Positions 34,014-42,251 of a DNA stretch of 52,131 bases are shown here, in pieces. Each line of letters opens with the position of its first letter. Positions within the stretch are counted from its first letter, which is position 1. Source of the DNA: Erythrobacter donghaensis (lineage in GTDB: Bacteria > Pseudomonadota > Alphaproteobacteria > Sphingomonadales > Sphingomonadaceae). Made by a program: the position numbers and the translations under genes. The stretch spans positions 1-52,131 of the forward strand of contig NZ_LSJS01000176.1 in NCBI RefSeq assembly GCF_001557325.1, read 5' to 3'. Under the pieces are notes generated by a model. That model was not told where the DNA came from, ran no database searches, and saw nothing but the letters and a program-made list of their open reading frames with translations.

Positions 34014-35843
34014 ATGCTGGATGCTCCCTCTCCCCACGCGATGGCGGCCATGGCGGTGACCATCGCCATGTTCATCGCCTTCGCCCGCGGCACCTATCGC
34101 GAGGAGATCATCAGCCTCGTCACCATCGCGGTGATCGCGGTCGGGCTCTATTTCGCGCCGCTCCCCGATACCCGACCGACCGACGGCCTCGCGCTCGCCT
34201 TCGGGGGCTTCGGCCATTCGGCGCTCATCACCATCTGCGCGCTGATGATCATGGGGCGCGGGCTGGTGGTGACCGGCGCGCTCGAACCCTTCGCCCGGGT
34301 GCTCGAGGGCGTGTTCCGGGTGAACCCGCAGACCGGGCTGCTGACCGCGCTGCTCGTTGCTTTCACCCTGTCTATGTTCGTCAACGACACACCCGTGATG
34401 GTGCTGCTGATCCCGATCATCGTCGCGATCGCCGCCAAGGGCCTGATGCCCTCCTCGAAGATCCTGATGCCGGTCAACACCGCGGTGTTACTGGGCGGCA
34501 TGGCGACGACCATCGGCACCTCGACCAACATTCTGGTGGTGACCATCGCCAACGACATCGGCATGGCGCCCTTCGGCGTGTTCCAGTTTACCCCGATCGT
34601 GCTGATGGCGGGGCTGGTCGCGATCCCCTATCTGTGGCTGGTGATGCCGCGGATGCTGCGCGACAACAGCACCGGGCCTGATCTGGCCGCGCGGATCTTC
34701 CATACCCGCCTCAGGGTCGGGGTGGGCAGCGTGCTGGCGGGAGGTGATCTGTCGAGCCTCGGCGCCAAGCTGCCGCAGGGGATAACGATCCACTCCGCCC
34801 CGCCGGGGCCACTCGCTCCGGGCCATGGCCTGCATATCTCGGGAAGCCACGAGGCGATCGAGGACGCCGCGCGGGCGCTCAAGGGCGAGCTCGCGCCGGG
34901 CTGGATCATCGACCGCATCCGCCGGGTCTCCAAGACGCTGGGCGAGGACATCGTCGCGGTCGAGATGACCGTGACCGCGGATTCGCGCCTCGTCGGCCGC
35001 ACGCTCGCCAGCTCGGCGATTGCCGACCTCTACCGGGTCGCGGTGCTCGGCATCCACCGCCCGGGGGTGGAACGGCGCAGCGAGGGGGAGGATGTGCCCG
35101 CTGCCGAGATCCGCGAAGGCGACGTGCTGCTCGCGATCGGCCTTGCCGAGGATCTCGCCAACTTCGCCCGCAGCGACGCGCTGCTCCGTCTTGAGGGCGC
35201 GCGCGAGCTGCCGCGCCGCTCCAAGGCGGTGCTGGCGGGCGCGATCATGCTCGGAACGATCTCCACCGCCTCGATCGGCCTGCCGTGGTTCGATGCATCG
35301 GGCTATGCGCCGATCAAGCTGCCGATCGCGATTTCGGCGCTGGCGGGCGCGATCCTGATGTTCGTCACCGGCTGCGTGATGTTCGACCGGGTCGGGCGGG
35401 CGCTTTCGGCCAAGGTGATCGTGCTGATCGCCGCGAGCCTCGCCATCGGCCGGGTGATCGACGACAGCGGCGCGGCGGAGTGGCTGGGGCAGGCGCTCTC
35501 GCTGGGCCTGGCCTACCTTCCCCCGGCGCTGGTGCTGGCGGCGATCATGCTGTTCGTGACGCTGCTCACCAACTTCGCCTCCAATGCGACCGCAGCGACC
35601 ATCGGCACCCCGATCGCCTATAATATCGCGAGCCAACTGGGCCTGCCGCCCGAGCCGATGGTGCTGGCGGTGCTGTTCGGCTGCAATCTCAGCTTCGCGA
35701 CCCCGATCGCCTATCAGACCAACCTGTTGATCATGTCCGAGGGCGGCTACAACTTCGGTGACTATGTTCGCGCGGGCACGCCGCTGGTGGCGATCATGGT
35801 GACGGTGCTCTCGGTGCTGCTGGTGCTGTGGTACGGGATGTGA
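34014..35843 (+). CDS. SLC13/DASS-type permease with RCK_C domains
   Basis: 609 residues. About five N-terminal and five C-terminal transmembrane helices surround a soluble middle (about 220-400) that contains two TrkA-C/RCK_C-like modules (AEIREGDVLLAIGLAEDLANF is typical of the second). The membrane halves carry the DASS-like motifs TSTNILVV and NFASNATAATIGTPI. Such proteins import dicarboxylates, sulfate or similar anions with Na+; the RCK_C parts probably regulate transport. The substrate cannot be told. It starts 65 bases after tRNA-Leu. The amidohydrolase gene follows after 44 bases. Confidence 0.88.
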   Translation: MLDAPSPHAMAAMAVTIAMFIAFARGTYREEIISLVTIAVIAVGLYFAPLPDTRPTDGLALAFGGFGHSALITICALMIMGRGLVVTGALEPFARVLEGVFRVNPQTGLLTALLVAFTLSMFVNDTPVMVLLIPIIVAIAAKGLMPSSKILMPVNTAVLLGGMATTIGTSTNILVVTIANDIGMAPFGVFQFTPIVLMAGLVAIPYLWLVMPRMLRDNSTGPDLAARIFHTRLRVGVGSVLAGGDLSSLGAKLPQGITIHSAPPGPLAPGHGLHISGSHEAIEDAARALKGELAPGWIIDRIRRVSKTLGEDIVAVEMTVTADSRLVGRTLASSAIADLYRVAVLGIHRPGVERRSEGEDVPAAEIREGDVLLAIGLAEDLANFARSDALLRLEGARELPRRSKAVLAGAIMLGTISTASIGLPWFDASGYAPIKLPIAISALAGAILMFVTGCVMFDRVGRALSAKVIVLIAASLAIGRVIDDSGAAEWLGQALSLGLAYLPPALVLAAIMLFVTLLTNFASNATAATIGTPIAYNIASQLGLPPEPMVLAVLFGCNLSFATPIAYQTNLLIMSEGGYNFGDYVRAGTPLVAIMVTVLSVLLVLWYGM

Positions 35844-35887
35844 GCGCCAGGAAGCGCGCGGGTGTAAACAGATCAAGAGGACAAGCG

Positions 35888-37204
35888 ATGCGGATGGTGG
35901 CGAGATTGGCAGGGGCGGGTCTGCTGGCGCTGGGGGCGGTGCCGGCGCAGGCAGACGAACTGCGCGATGCGGTGGCGGCGGACCTGCCCGCGCTGGTCGC
36001 GCTCTACCGCGATCTCCACGCCAATCCCGAGCTCAGCTTCCAGGAGGTCGAGACCGCGAAGAAGCTCGCCGCCCGTGCCCGCGCCCTGGGCTTCACCGTG
36101 ACCGAGGGCGTCGGCAGGACCGGCGTGGTTGCGGTGATGGAGAACGGCCCCGGCCCGGTGGTGATGCTGCGCGCGGACATGGACGGCCTGCCGGTGATCG
36201 AGCAGACCGGGCTGCCCTTTGCCTCGAAGAAGCGCGCGGTGGCGCAGAACGGCACCGAGACCGGGGTGATGCACGCTTGTGGGCATGACACCCACATGGC
36301 CGCATGGATCGGGACGGCGCAGTTGATGGCGGCGCGCAAGGCCGAGTGGTCGGGCACGCTGGTGATGATCCTCCAGCCCGCCGAGGAGATCGGCCAGGGT
36401 GCCAAGGCGATGCTCGACGACGGGCTGTTCACCCGCTTCCCGAGGCCCGACTACGTGCTCGCCTTCCACGATGCGGCGCAGTTTCCGGCGGGCCGGATCG
36501 GCTACTCCAAGGGCTTTGCGCTGGCGAATGTCGATTCGGTCGATGTGGTGGTGCCCGGCGTTGGCGGGCACGGCGCCTATCCGCACACGACCAAGGACCC
36601 GATCGTGATCGCCGCGAGCATCGTGATGCGGCTCCAAACGCTGGTCAGCCGCGAGCAGACCCCGGGCGATCCGGCGGTGGTGACGGTGGGCAGCTTCCAG
36701 GCGGGCGCGAAGCACAACATCATCCCCGACGAGGCGCGCCTGCAGCTGACGGTGCGCAGCTATTCGGACGAGACGAGAAAGCGCCTGCTCGACGGGATCG
36801 CCCGCATCGCGAAGGGCGAGGCGATCGCAGCGGGCGTGCCCGAGGACAGGATGCCGCGCGTGACGGTGCAGGACCCCTATACGCCCGCGACCTACAACAC
36901 GCCCGAGTTCACCGATCAGGTGATGGCTGGCCTCAAGACCCGGTTCGAGGGGCGCGTGTTCGAGACGCCCGCGGTGATGGGCGGTGAGGACTTCGGCCGC
37001 TTCTACCGCGCCGACAAGGCCAATGTCGAAAGTCTGATCTTCTGGGTCGGCGGGGTGCCGCAGGACCAGTGGGAAAAGGCGCAGAAGGGCGAGGTGCAGC
37101 TGCCCTCGCTGCACTCGCCCTTCTGGGCGCCCGACGCGCCGGTGGTGATCGCGACCGCCACCGAGGCGCTGACCGCGGCGACGCTCAAGCTGATGGCTAA
37201 ATAA
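35888..37204 (+). CDS. Exported M20 family amidohydrolase
   Basis: 438 residues. A signal peptide is present (MRMVARLAGAGLLALGAVPAQA). The M20D metal site is intact: MHACGHDTHMA near residue 133, catalytic PAEE near 164, PHTTKD in the dimerisation region, and late MGGEDF near 360. Relatives hydrolyse N-acyl amino acids or hippurate. An export signal on an M20D enzyme suggests periplasmic processing, with uptake perhaps by the permease upstream; that link is inferred from adjacency. A strong terminator follows. Confidence 0.92.
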   Translation: MRMVARLAGAGLLALGAVPAQADELRDAVAADLPALVALYRDLHANPELSFQEVETAKKLAARARALGFTVTEGVGRTGVVAVMENGPGPVVMLRADMDGLPVIEQTGLPFASKKRAVAQNGTETGVMHACGHDTHMAAWIGTAQLMAARKAEWSGTLVMILQPAEEIGQGAKAMLDDGLFTRFPRPDYVLAFHDAAQFPAGRIGYSKGFALANVDSVDVVVPGVGGHGAYPHTTKDPIVIAASIVMRLQTLVSREQTPGDPAVVTVGSFQAGAKHNIIPDEARLQLTVRSYSDETRKRLLDGIARIAKGEAIAAGVPEDRMPRVTVQDPYTPATYNTPEFTDQVMAGLKTRFEGRVFETPAVMGGEDFGRFYRADKANVESLIFWVGGVPQDQWEKAQKGEVQLPSLHSPFWAPDAPVVIATATEALTAATLKLMAK

Positions 37205-37206
37205 AT

Positions 37207-37252
37207 TCGGCCGCCGGAGCGGGCCCTTGCGGGCGCTCCGACGGCCGTTTCT
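37207..37252 (+). terminator. Terminator after the amidohydrolase gene
   Basis: A long GC-rich hairpin (CGGCCG...GGAGCG-GGCCC / GGGCGCTCC...CGGCCG) with a TTGC loop is followed by TTT. It ends the permease-amidohydrolase transcript and lies between convergent genes. Confidence 0.85.
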
Positions 37253-37279
37253 CCTCCCCAGGAGAACTGTGTGACCGGG

Positions 37280-37465
37280 CTATTCGCCCGAAGGAACGTA
37301 GGTGCCGAGGCGGTGGTGCAGGGCGTTGATCTTCGCGAGCTCCTCGCGGTCCTCGGTCGCGCGGGCATGGCTTTCGAGCGCGCGGCGCAGCAGCTTCATG
37401 TCGGCGGTCGAAAGCAGCGCGCGGGCGCGCGAGGGCTCGGTCTTGGGGGTGTCGGTATCGGTCAT
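37280..37465 (-). CDS. Small charged helical protein downstream of aceA
   Basis: 61 residues, mostly helical and strongly charged (ADMKLLRRALESHARATEDREELAKINAL), with no membrane segment. A GGAGAG ribosome-binding site lies six to seven bases before the ATG. It follows aceA on the same strand after 145 bases. No family is recognised and no function is proposed. Confidence 0.65.
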   Translation of the reverse strand: MTDTDTPKTEPSRARALLSTADMKLLRRALESHARATEDREELAKINALHHRLGTYVPSGE

Positions 37466-37519
37466 GTCACTCTCCGCTGGGTGAAGTCACCCGGCAAGCC
37501 TTAGGCGGTTCGAAGGGCT

Positions 37520-37551
37520 CCCGGAAGGCCGGATTGTCCGGTCCTCCCGGG
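37520..37551. other. GC-rich hairpin downstream of aceA
   Basis: On the minus strand CCCGGGAGGACCGG and CCGGCCTTCCGGG pair with two mismatches around an ACAAT loop. No T-run follows, so it may stabilise the 3' end of the aceA mRNA or act as a weak or Rho-assisted stop. Confidence 0.5.
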
Positions 37552-37610
37552 ATTCTCTCCCAAGCCCCTGGGGCTTACGCCGCCTCGAACTGGTTCCCAC
37601 GAGGCTGCCG

Positions 37611-39209
37611 TCAGGCAGCCTCGAACTGATTCATCGTGTTGTGCACGCCGCCCGCCTTGAGGGCGGCTTCACCGGCGAAGTATTCCTTGTGATCGTCACC
37701 AATGTCGGAGCCCGACATGTTCTGGTGCTTCACACAGGCGATGCCCTGACGGATCTCCTCGCGCTGCACGTTCTTGACGTAGCCGAGCATGCCCGCCTCG
37801 CCGAAGTACTCGCGGGCGAGGTTGTCGGTCGAGAGCGCCGCGGTGTGGTAGGTCGGCAGGGTGATGAGGTGGTGGAAGATGCCCGCGCGTGCAGCGGCGT
37901 CGCGCTGGAAGGTGCGGATCTTCTCGTCGGCCTCGTTCGACAGTTCGGTGCCGTCGTAGTCGACGCTCATTAGTTTCGCGCGGTCGTAGGCCGAAACGTC
38001 CTTGCCCGCCGCTTCCCAGGCGTCGAACACCTGCTGGCGGAAGTTCAGCGTCCAGTTGAAGCTGGGCGAGTTGTTGTAGACGAGCTTGGCGTTGGGGACG
38101 ACTTCGCGGATACGGTCGACCATCTTGGCGATCTGCTCGACGTGCGGCTTCTCGGTCTCGATCCACAGGAGGTCGGCGCCGTTCTGGAGCGAGGTGATGC
38201 AGTCGAGCACCACGCGGTCCTCGCCGGTGCCGGGGCGGAACTGGAACAGGTTTGAGGGCAGGCGCTTGGGCGCAAGCAGCTTGCCGTCGCGGCTGATGAA
38301 GACCTGACCGTTGGTGATGTTGGCGGGGTCGACTTCATCGGCATCGAGGAAGCTGTTGTACTGATCGCCCAGATCGCCCGGCTCCTTCGAGAAGGCGATC
38401 TGCTTGGTCAGGCCAGCGCCGAGCGAGTCGGTGCGGGCAACGATGATCCCGTCTTCCACGCCCATCTCGAGGAAGGCATGGCGGCAGGCACGGATCTTCT
38501 GGAGGAAGTCCTCGTGCGGCACGGTGACCTTGCCGTCCTGGTGGCCGCACTGCTTCTCGTCCGAGACCTGGTTCTCGATCTGGAGCGCGCAGGCCCCGGC
38601 TTCGATCATCTTCTTGGCGAGGAGGTAGGTCGCCTCGGCATTGCCGAAGCCTGCGTCGATGTCGGCGATGATCGGCACGACGTGGGTCTCGTAATTGTCG
38701 ATCGCGTTCTCGATGCGCTTGGCTTCCACGGCGTCACCGGCCTTGCGGGCGGCGTCGAGGGCGCGGAACATCATGCCGAGCTCGCGGGCGTCGGCCTGCT
38801 TCAGGAAAGTGTAGAGCTCCTCGATCAGCGCGGGCACCGAGGTCTTCTCGTGCATCGACTGGTCGGGCAGGGGGCCGAACCCGCTGCGCAACGCGGCGAC
38901 CATCCAGCCCGAGAGGTAGAGGTAGCGGCGCTTGGTCGAGCCGAAGTGCTTCTTGATCGCGATCAGCTTCTGCTGCGCGATGAAGCCGTGCCAGCAGCCG
39001 AGCGACTGGGTGTACTGCGCGGGGTCGGCGTCATAGGCGGCCATGTCGGCGCGCATGATCCTGGCGGTGTACTTGGCGATGTCGAGGCCGGTGCGGAAAC
39101 GGTTCTGGATCACCATGCGGGCGGCGCTCTCGGGGTCGATCGCGGCCCAGCTCGGCCCGTTTGCGGCGACGACGCCCTGCATCTGGGTGATGGTGTTCTG
39201 GTAGGTCAT
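37611..39209 (-). CDS. aceA: Isocitrate lyase, long form
   Basis: 532 residues, matching the long isocitrate lyase group (about 530 residues, as in Pseudomonas) rather than the 434-residue E. coli enzyme. It splits isocitrate into glyoxylate and succinate in the glyoxylate shunt. The catalytic Cys is in EKQCGHQDGK near residue 220; the PIIADIDAGFGNAEATYLL metal-binding strand and ADLLWIETEKP are also present. The ATG at 39209 is chosen because AGGAG ends six bases before it; an ATG two codons earlier overlaps that site. The enzyme ends NQFEAA, and an in-frame second copy of those codons lies just past the stop. Divergent from its probable regulator. Confidence 0.96.
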   Translation of the reverse strand: MTYQNTITQMQGVVAANGPSWAAIDPESAARMVIQNRFRTGLDIAKYTARIMRADMAAYDADPAQYTQSLGCWHGFIAQQKLIAIKKHFGSTKRRYLYLSGWMVAALRSGFGPLPDQSMHEKTSVPALIEELYTFLKQADARELGMMFRALDAARKAGDAVEAKRIENAIDNYETHVVPIIADIDAGFGNAEATYLLAKKMIEAGACALQIENQVSDEKQCGHQDGKVTVPHEDFLQKIRACRHAFLEMGVEDGIIVARTDSLGAGLTKQIAFSKEPGDLGDQYNSFLDADEVDPANITNGQVFISRDGKLLAPKRLPSNLFQFRPGTGEDRVVLDCITSLQNGADLLWIETEKPHVEQIAKMVDRIREVVPNAKLVYNNSPSFNWTLNFRQQVFDAWEAAGKDVSAYDRAKLMSVDYDGTELSNEADEKIRTFQRDAAARAGIFHHLITLPTYHTAALSTDNLAREYFGEAGMLGYVKNVQREEIRQGIACVKHQNMSGSDIGDDHKEYFAGEAALKAGGVHNTMNQFEAA

Positions 39210-39386
39210 GTGCATCTCCTGTCCGTCTGCGAGAGAGGCGAGGCCTTTCGGACTCGCGCCGCCGGGATGGGAAGCCTTTGCCGGGTTGCTGCGCGGCCTG
39301 ACAGGGAAACTTACAGAAAATCGTGTCGCCATGCGGACAATTGGCCGCGATCTTGTGTCAATCGGTGAATAAGTTTACAAAGCGCC

Positions 39387-40736
39387 ATGACCGACACCAG
39401 CCTCCTCGCCGGACCTGCCCTGCGCCGCCTGCGCAAGCGCGAGGGCCTCACCCAGGCGGGCATGGCGAGCCTGCTCGGCATCTCGCCCTCCTACCTCAAC
39501 CTCATCGAGAGGAACCAGCGGCCCCTGTCGGCCCGCGTGCTGGTGCAGGTGATCGAGCGCTTCGACTTCGACCCGCGGTCCCTTCGCGAGGATGACGCGA
39601 TCGGCGGGCTCGACGGCCTCGTGCGGCGCATGGCCGACAAACGCTTCGCCGACCTCGGGATCGACCGCGAGGAGGTGCAGGAATTCCTCGCCGCCGCGCC
39701 GCAGGTCGCCGCCGCCTTCGCGCGGCTCTACGACAGCGGAGGGAGCGGCGAGCGGGTCGTCGCCGAGGATGCCGCCGCCGCCGTCCGCCGCGCGGTCGAG
39801 CGCTGGCAGAACCATTTCGCGGACCTCGACCATGCGGCCGAAGACCTCGCCGACGAACTGCGTCTGTCGCGCGGAGAGATCAGCGCCGCGCTGTCCGAGC
39901 GTCTGCGGGAGAAGCACCAGCTTCAGGTGCGGATCCTGCCCGCCGAGGTGATGCCGGGGCAGGTCCACCGGCTCGACCTCCACGCGCGCCAGTTGCAGCT
40001 CTCCGAGATGCTCCCCGGCGCAGCCCGCCGCTTCCAGATCGCGCGGCAAGTGGGGCAGCTCGAAATGCGCGAGGGGATCGAATTGATCGTCGCGGGCGCG
40101 AACCTCGCCAGCCCCGAGGCGCGCGAGCTCTTGCGCGAGCACATCGCCGATTACCTCGCCGGCGCGCTGCTGCTGCCCTACCGCCGCTTCCTGCGCGCCT
40201 GCGAGGCGACCGGATATGATCTGGCGGTGTTGCAACGTCGCTTTGCCGTCAGCTTCGACCAGGTCGCCGAGCGCCTCACCACCCTCGGCCGGGTCGGCGA
40301 GCGCGGCCTGCCGTTCTTCATGGCCGTGATCGATCGGGCCGGCCGGATGACCCGCTTCACCGCCGGGGGAAGCGGGGCGCTCTATCCGCTCGAGGGCGCG
40401 CGCTGGCCCGCATGGGTGCCTTATGCCGCCTTCGAGCGTCCCGGCACCGTGCTCACCCAGGCGGCGATCTTCGGCGAAAGTGAGGGCGCAAGCCGCCACT
40501 GGTTCACCATCACCCGCACCGTCGATGGCGACGGGGTGATGTGCGGCGGGCGCCGTGCGGTGGTGCTCGGGATCGAGGCGCGCTTTGCCGGAGACCTCGC
40601 CCATGCGCGGGGCCAATCGCTCGACCGGCTCGACGCGGTGCCGCTCGGCAGCCCTTGCGGGCGCTGCGGCAAGGCCGAATGCCTCACCCCCGCACCCGCC
40701 CGCCTCGCCAGCACCCTGCCGCGCCCGAGGGTATGA
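39387..40736 (+). CDS. XRE-family short-chain fatty acyl regulator (ScfR/RamB-like)
   Basis: 449 residues. An N-terminal XRE helix-turn-helix (about 12-66; LTQAGMASLLGISPSYLNLIERNQRPLS) is followed by an IrrE/DUF955-like middle in which the HExxH metal site is not preserved (HIADYLAGALLLPY). The C-terminal domain has a Cys cluster (CGRCGKAEC) typical of the DUF2083 part. RamB/ScfR-type proteins control acetate, propionate and glyoxylate genes. Its position divergent from aceA makes control of aceA the likely job. Confidence 0.88.
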   Translation: MTDTSLLAGPALRRLRKREGLTQAGMASLLGISPSYLNLIERNQRPLSARVLVQVIERFDFDPRSLREDDAIGGLDGLVRRMADKRFADLGIDREEVQEFLAAAPQVAAAFARLYDSGGSGERVVAEDAAAAVRRAVERWQNHFADLDHAAEDLADELRLSRGEISAALSERLREKHQLQVRILPAEVMPGQVHRLDLHARQLQLSEMLPGAARRFQIARQVGQLEMREGIELIVAGANLASPEARELLREHIADYLAGALLLPYRRFLRACEATGYDLAVLQRRFAVSFDQVAERLTTLGRVGERGLPFFMAVIDRAGRMTRFTAGGSGALYPLEGARWPAWVPYAAFERPGTVLTQAAIFGESEGASRHWFTITRTVDGDGVMCGGRRAVVLGIEARFAGDLAHARGQSLDRLDAVPLGSPCGRCGKAECLTPAPARLASTLPRPRV

Positions 40737-40782
40737 ATGCGAAAGCGGCGTTAACCCTCGCACCCCGCGGGAATCCGCGCGC

Positions 40783-40800
40783 TTTACAGCCGGGTGTAAA
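40783..40800. promoter_or_regulatory. Inverted repeat upstream of the sugar transferase gene
   Basis: TTTACA and TGTAAA are perfect inverted arms around a 6-base spacer, followed by an AT-rich AATTTACC. It lies 66 bases upstream of the sugar transferase ATG and is the best candidate operator or promoter element for the prs block. No sigma-54 -24/-12 site is seen here. Confidence 0.5.
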
Positions 40801-40832
40801 ATTTACCGACACTTAAGGTCTGCCTCGTAGAA

Positions 40833-40855
40833 GCCTCTGGGCATGCACCAGAGGC
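40833..40855. other. Perfect hairpin in the sugar transferase leader
   Basis: GCCTCTGG and CCAGAGGC pair perfectly around a 7-base loop. It ends 10 bases before the ATG and so covers the ribosome-binding region, where no plain Shine-Dalgarno sequence is visible. It could limit translation or mark a protein-binding site. Confidence 0.5.
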
Positions 40856-40865
40856 ACACCTGTCG

Positions 40866-42251
40866 ATGATCCGCCTGTTCAAGCACTACATCCCCCATGC
40901 CGTGCTGCTGCTCGGGCTGCTTGACCTCGGGCTGCTGGTGCTCGCGAGCGAGATCGCCTGGCAATGGCGCGCGGCCCAGATCGGGATGGACGTGGGCGAG
41001 CTGGGCGGGCGCGGATGGGCGCTGCTGGGCACCGCGATGGTGATCTGGCTCGCGATGATCGCGGTCGGCGTCTACGGCCCCAACGCGCTGCGCAGCTTGC
41101 GCTTTGCCGGGGCGCGGGTGCTGGTGGCGATCAGCCTCGGCATCATCGCGCTGGCGGTGGTCGACTTCGTCATCCCGAGCGAGCTGTTCTGGCGCTCGAC
41201 GCTGCTCTACACCATGGGGCTTGCGATCCTGGTACTGGTCGCCGACCGGCTGCTGCTCAACTCCTTCCTCGGCTCCTCGGCCTTCCGCCGCCGGGTCATG
41301 GTGCTGGGCGCGGGGCCCCGCGCGCAGCGCCTGCGCGAGCTGGGCGAGAAGCCCGAGACCGGATTTGCCATCGTCGCCTACATCGCCATGAGCGAGGACA
41401 AAAGCGTGGTCGAGGAGGCAATTCCGCGCGCGGCGATCCATGACCTCGGCCGCTTCGTCGAGAACCTCGGCGTCTCGGAGGTGGTGCTCGCGCTGCAGGA
41501 ACGCCGCAACGCGCTGCCGCTCAAGGACCTGTTGCGGATCAAGACCAAGGGAGTCCACGTCAACGACTTCTCGAGCTTCATCGAGCGCGAGACCGGGCGC
41601 GTCGATCTCGACACGGTCAACCCCTCCTGGCTGATCTTCTCCGACGGCTTTTCGAGCAGCCGGATGTTCTCGAGCGCCTGCAAGCGCATTTTCGACATCG
41701 CCGCGAGCCTGCTCCTGCTGGCGCTGACGCTGCCCGTCATCGTCCTCTTTGCAGGCCTCGTGAAGCTCGACAGCAAGGGCCCGGCCTTTTTCCGCCAGCA
41801 GCGCGTTGGCCTTTATGGCGAGCCCTTCACGCTGATCAAGCTGCGCTCGATGCGCACCGATGCCGAGAAGGACGGGGCCAAGTGGGCCGAGGAAAACGAC
41901 CCCCGCATCACCCGCCTCGGGCGCTTCATCCGCAAGGTGCGCATCGACGAGCTGCCCCAGACCTGGAGCGTGTTGAAGGGCGAGATGAGCTTCGTCGGCC
42001 CGCGCCCAGAAGTGCCTTCCTTCGTCGAGAGCCTCGAGGAGGAGATCCCCTTCTATGGCGAGCGGCACATGGTGAAGCCCGGCATCACCGGGTGGGCGCA
42101 GATCAATTATCCCTACGGCGCCTCGGTCGAGGATAGCCGCTGCAAGCTCGAATATGACCTGTACTACGCCAAGAACTACACGCCCTTCCTCGATTTCGTG
42201 ATCCTGCTCCAGACCTTGCGGGTGATCCTGTGGCCGGAGGGCGCGCGGTGA
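40866..42251 (+). CDS. Polyprenyl glycosylphosphotransferase (TIGR03013-type, XrtA/PEP-CTERM-associated)
   Basis: 461 residues. Four or five N-terminal membrane helices (1-130) and a Rossmann-like CoA-binding middle are followed by another membrane helix (about 275-300). The bacterial sugar transferase domain follows (KLRSMRTDAE, LPQTWSVLKGEMSFVGPRPE near residue 375, KPGITGWAQINY). It would place the first sugar-phosphate on undecaprenyl phosphate to start exopolysaccharide synthesis. This subtype is linked to exosortase loci. Its stop overlaps the GTG start of prsK. Confidence 0.9.
   Translation: MIRLFKHYIPHAVLLLGLLDLGLLVLASEIAWQWRAAQIGMDVGELGGRGWALLGTAMVIWLAMIAVGVYGPNALRSLRFAGARVLVAISLGIIALAVVDFVIPSELFWRSTLLYTMGLAILVLVADRLLLNSFLGSSAFRRRVMVLGAGPRAQRLRELGEKPETGFAIVAYIAMSEDKSVVEEAIPRAAIHDLGRFVENLGVSEVVLALQERRNALPLKDLLRIKTKGVHVNDFSSFIERETGRVDLDTVNPSWLIFSDGFSSSRMFSSACKRIFDIAASLLLLALTLPVIVLFAGLVKLDSKGPAFFRQQRVGLYGEPFTLIKLRSMRTDAEKDGAKWAEENDPRITRLGRFIRKVRIDELPQTWSVLKGEMSFVGPRPEVPSFVESLEEEIPFYGERHMVKPGITGWAQINYPYGASVEDSRCKLEYDLYYAKNYTPFLDFVILLQTLRVILWPEGAR

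Noticed and set aside
34488..35876. Antisense frame (462 codons) over the SLC13 permease
   Set aside because: His/Arg-rich shadow; the sense strand shows clear membrane helices and RCK_C motifs.
40737..40865. Sigma-54 promoter before the sugar transferase gene
   Set aside because: No TGGCAC-N5-TTGC match was found in the spacer. PrsR probably acts on promoters elsewhere.
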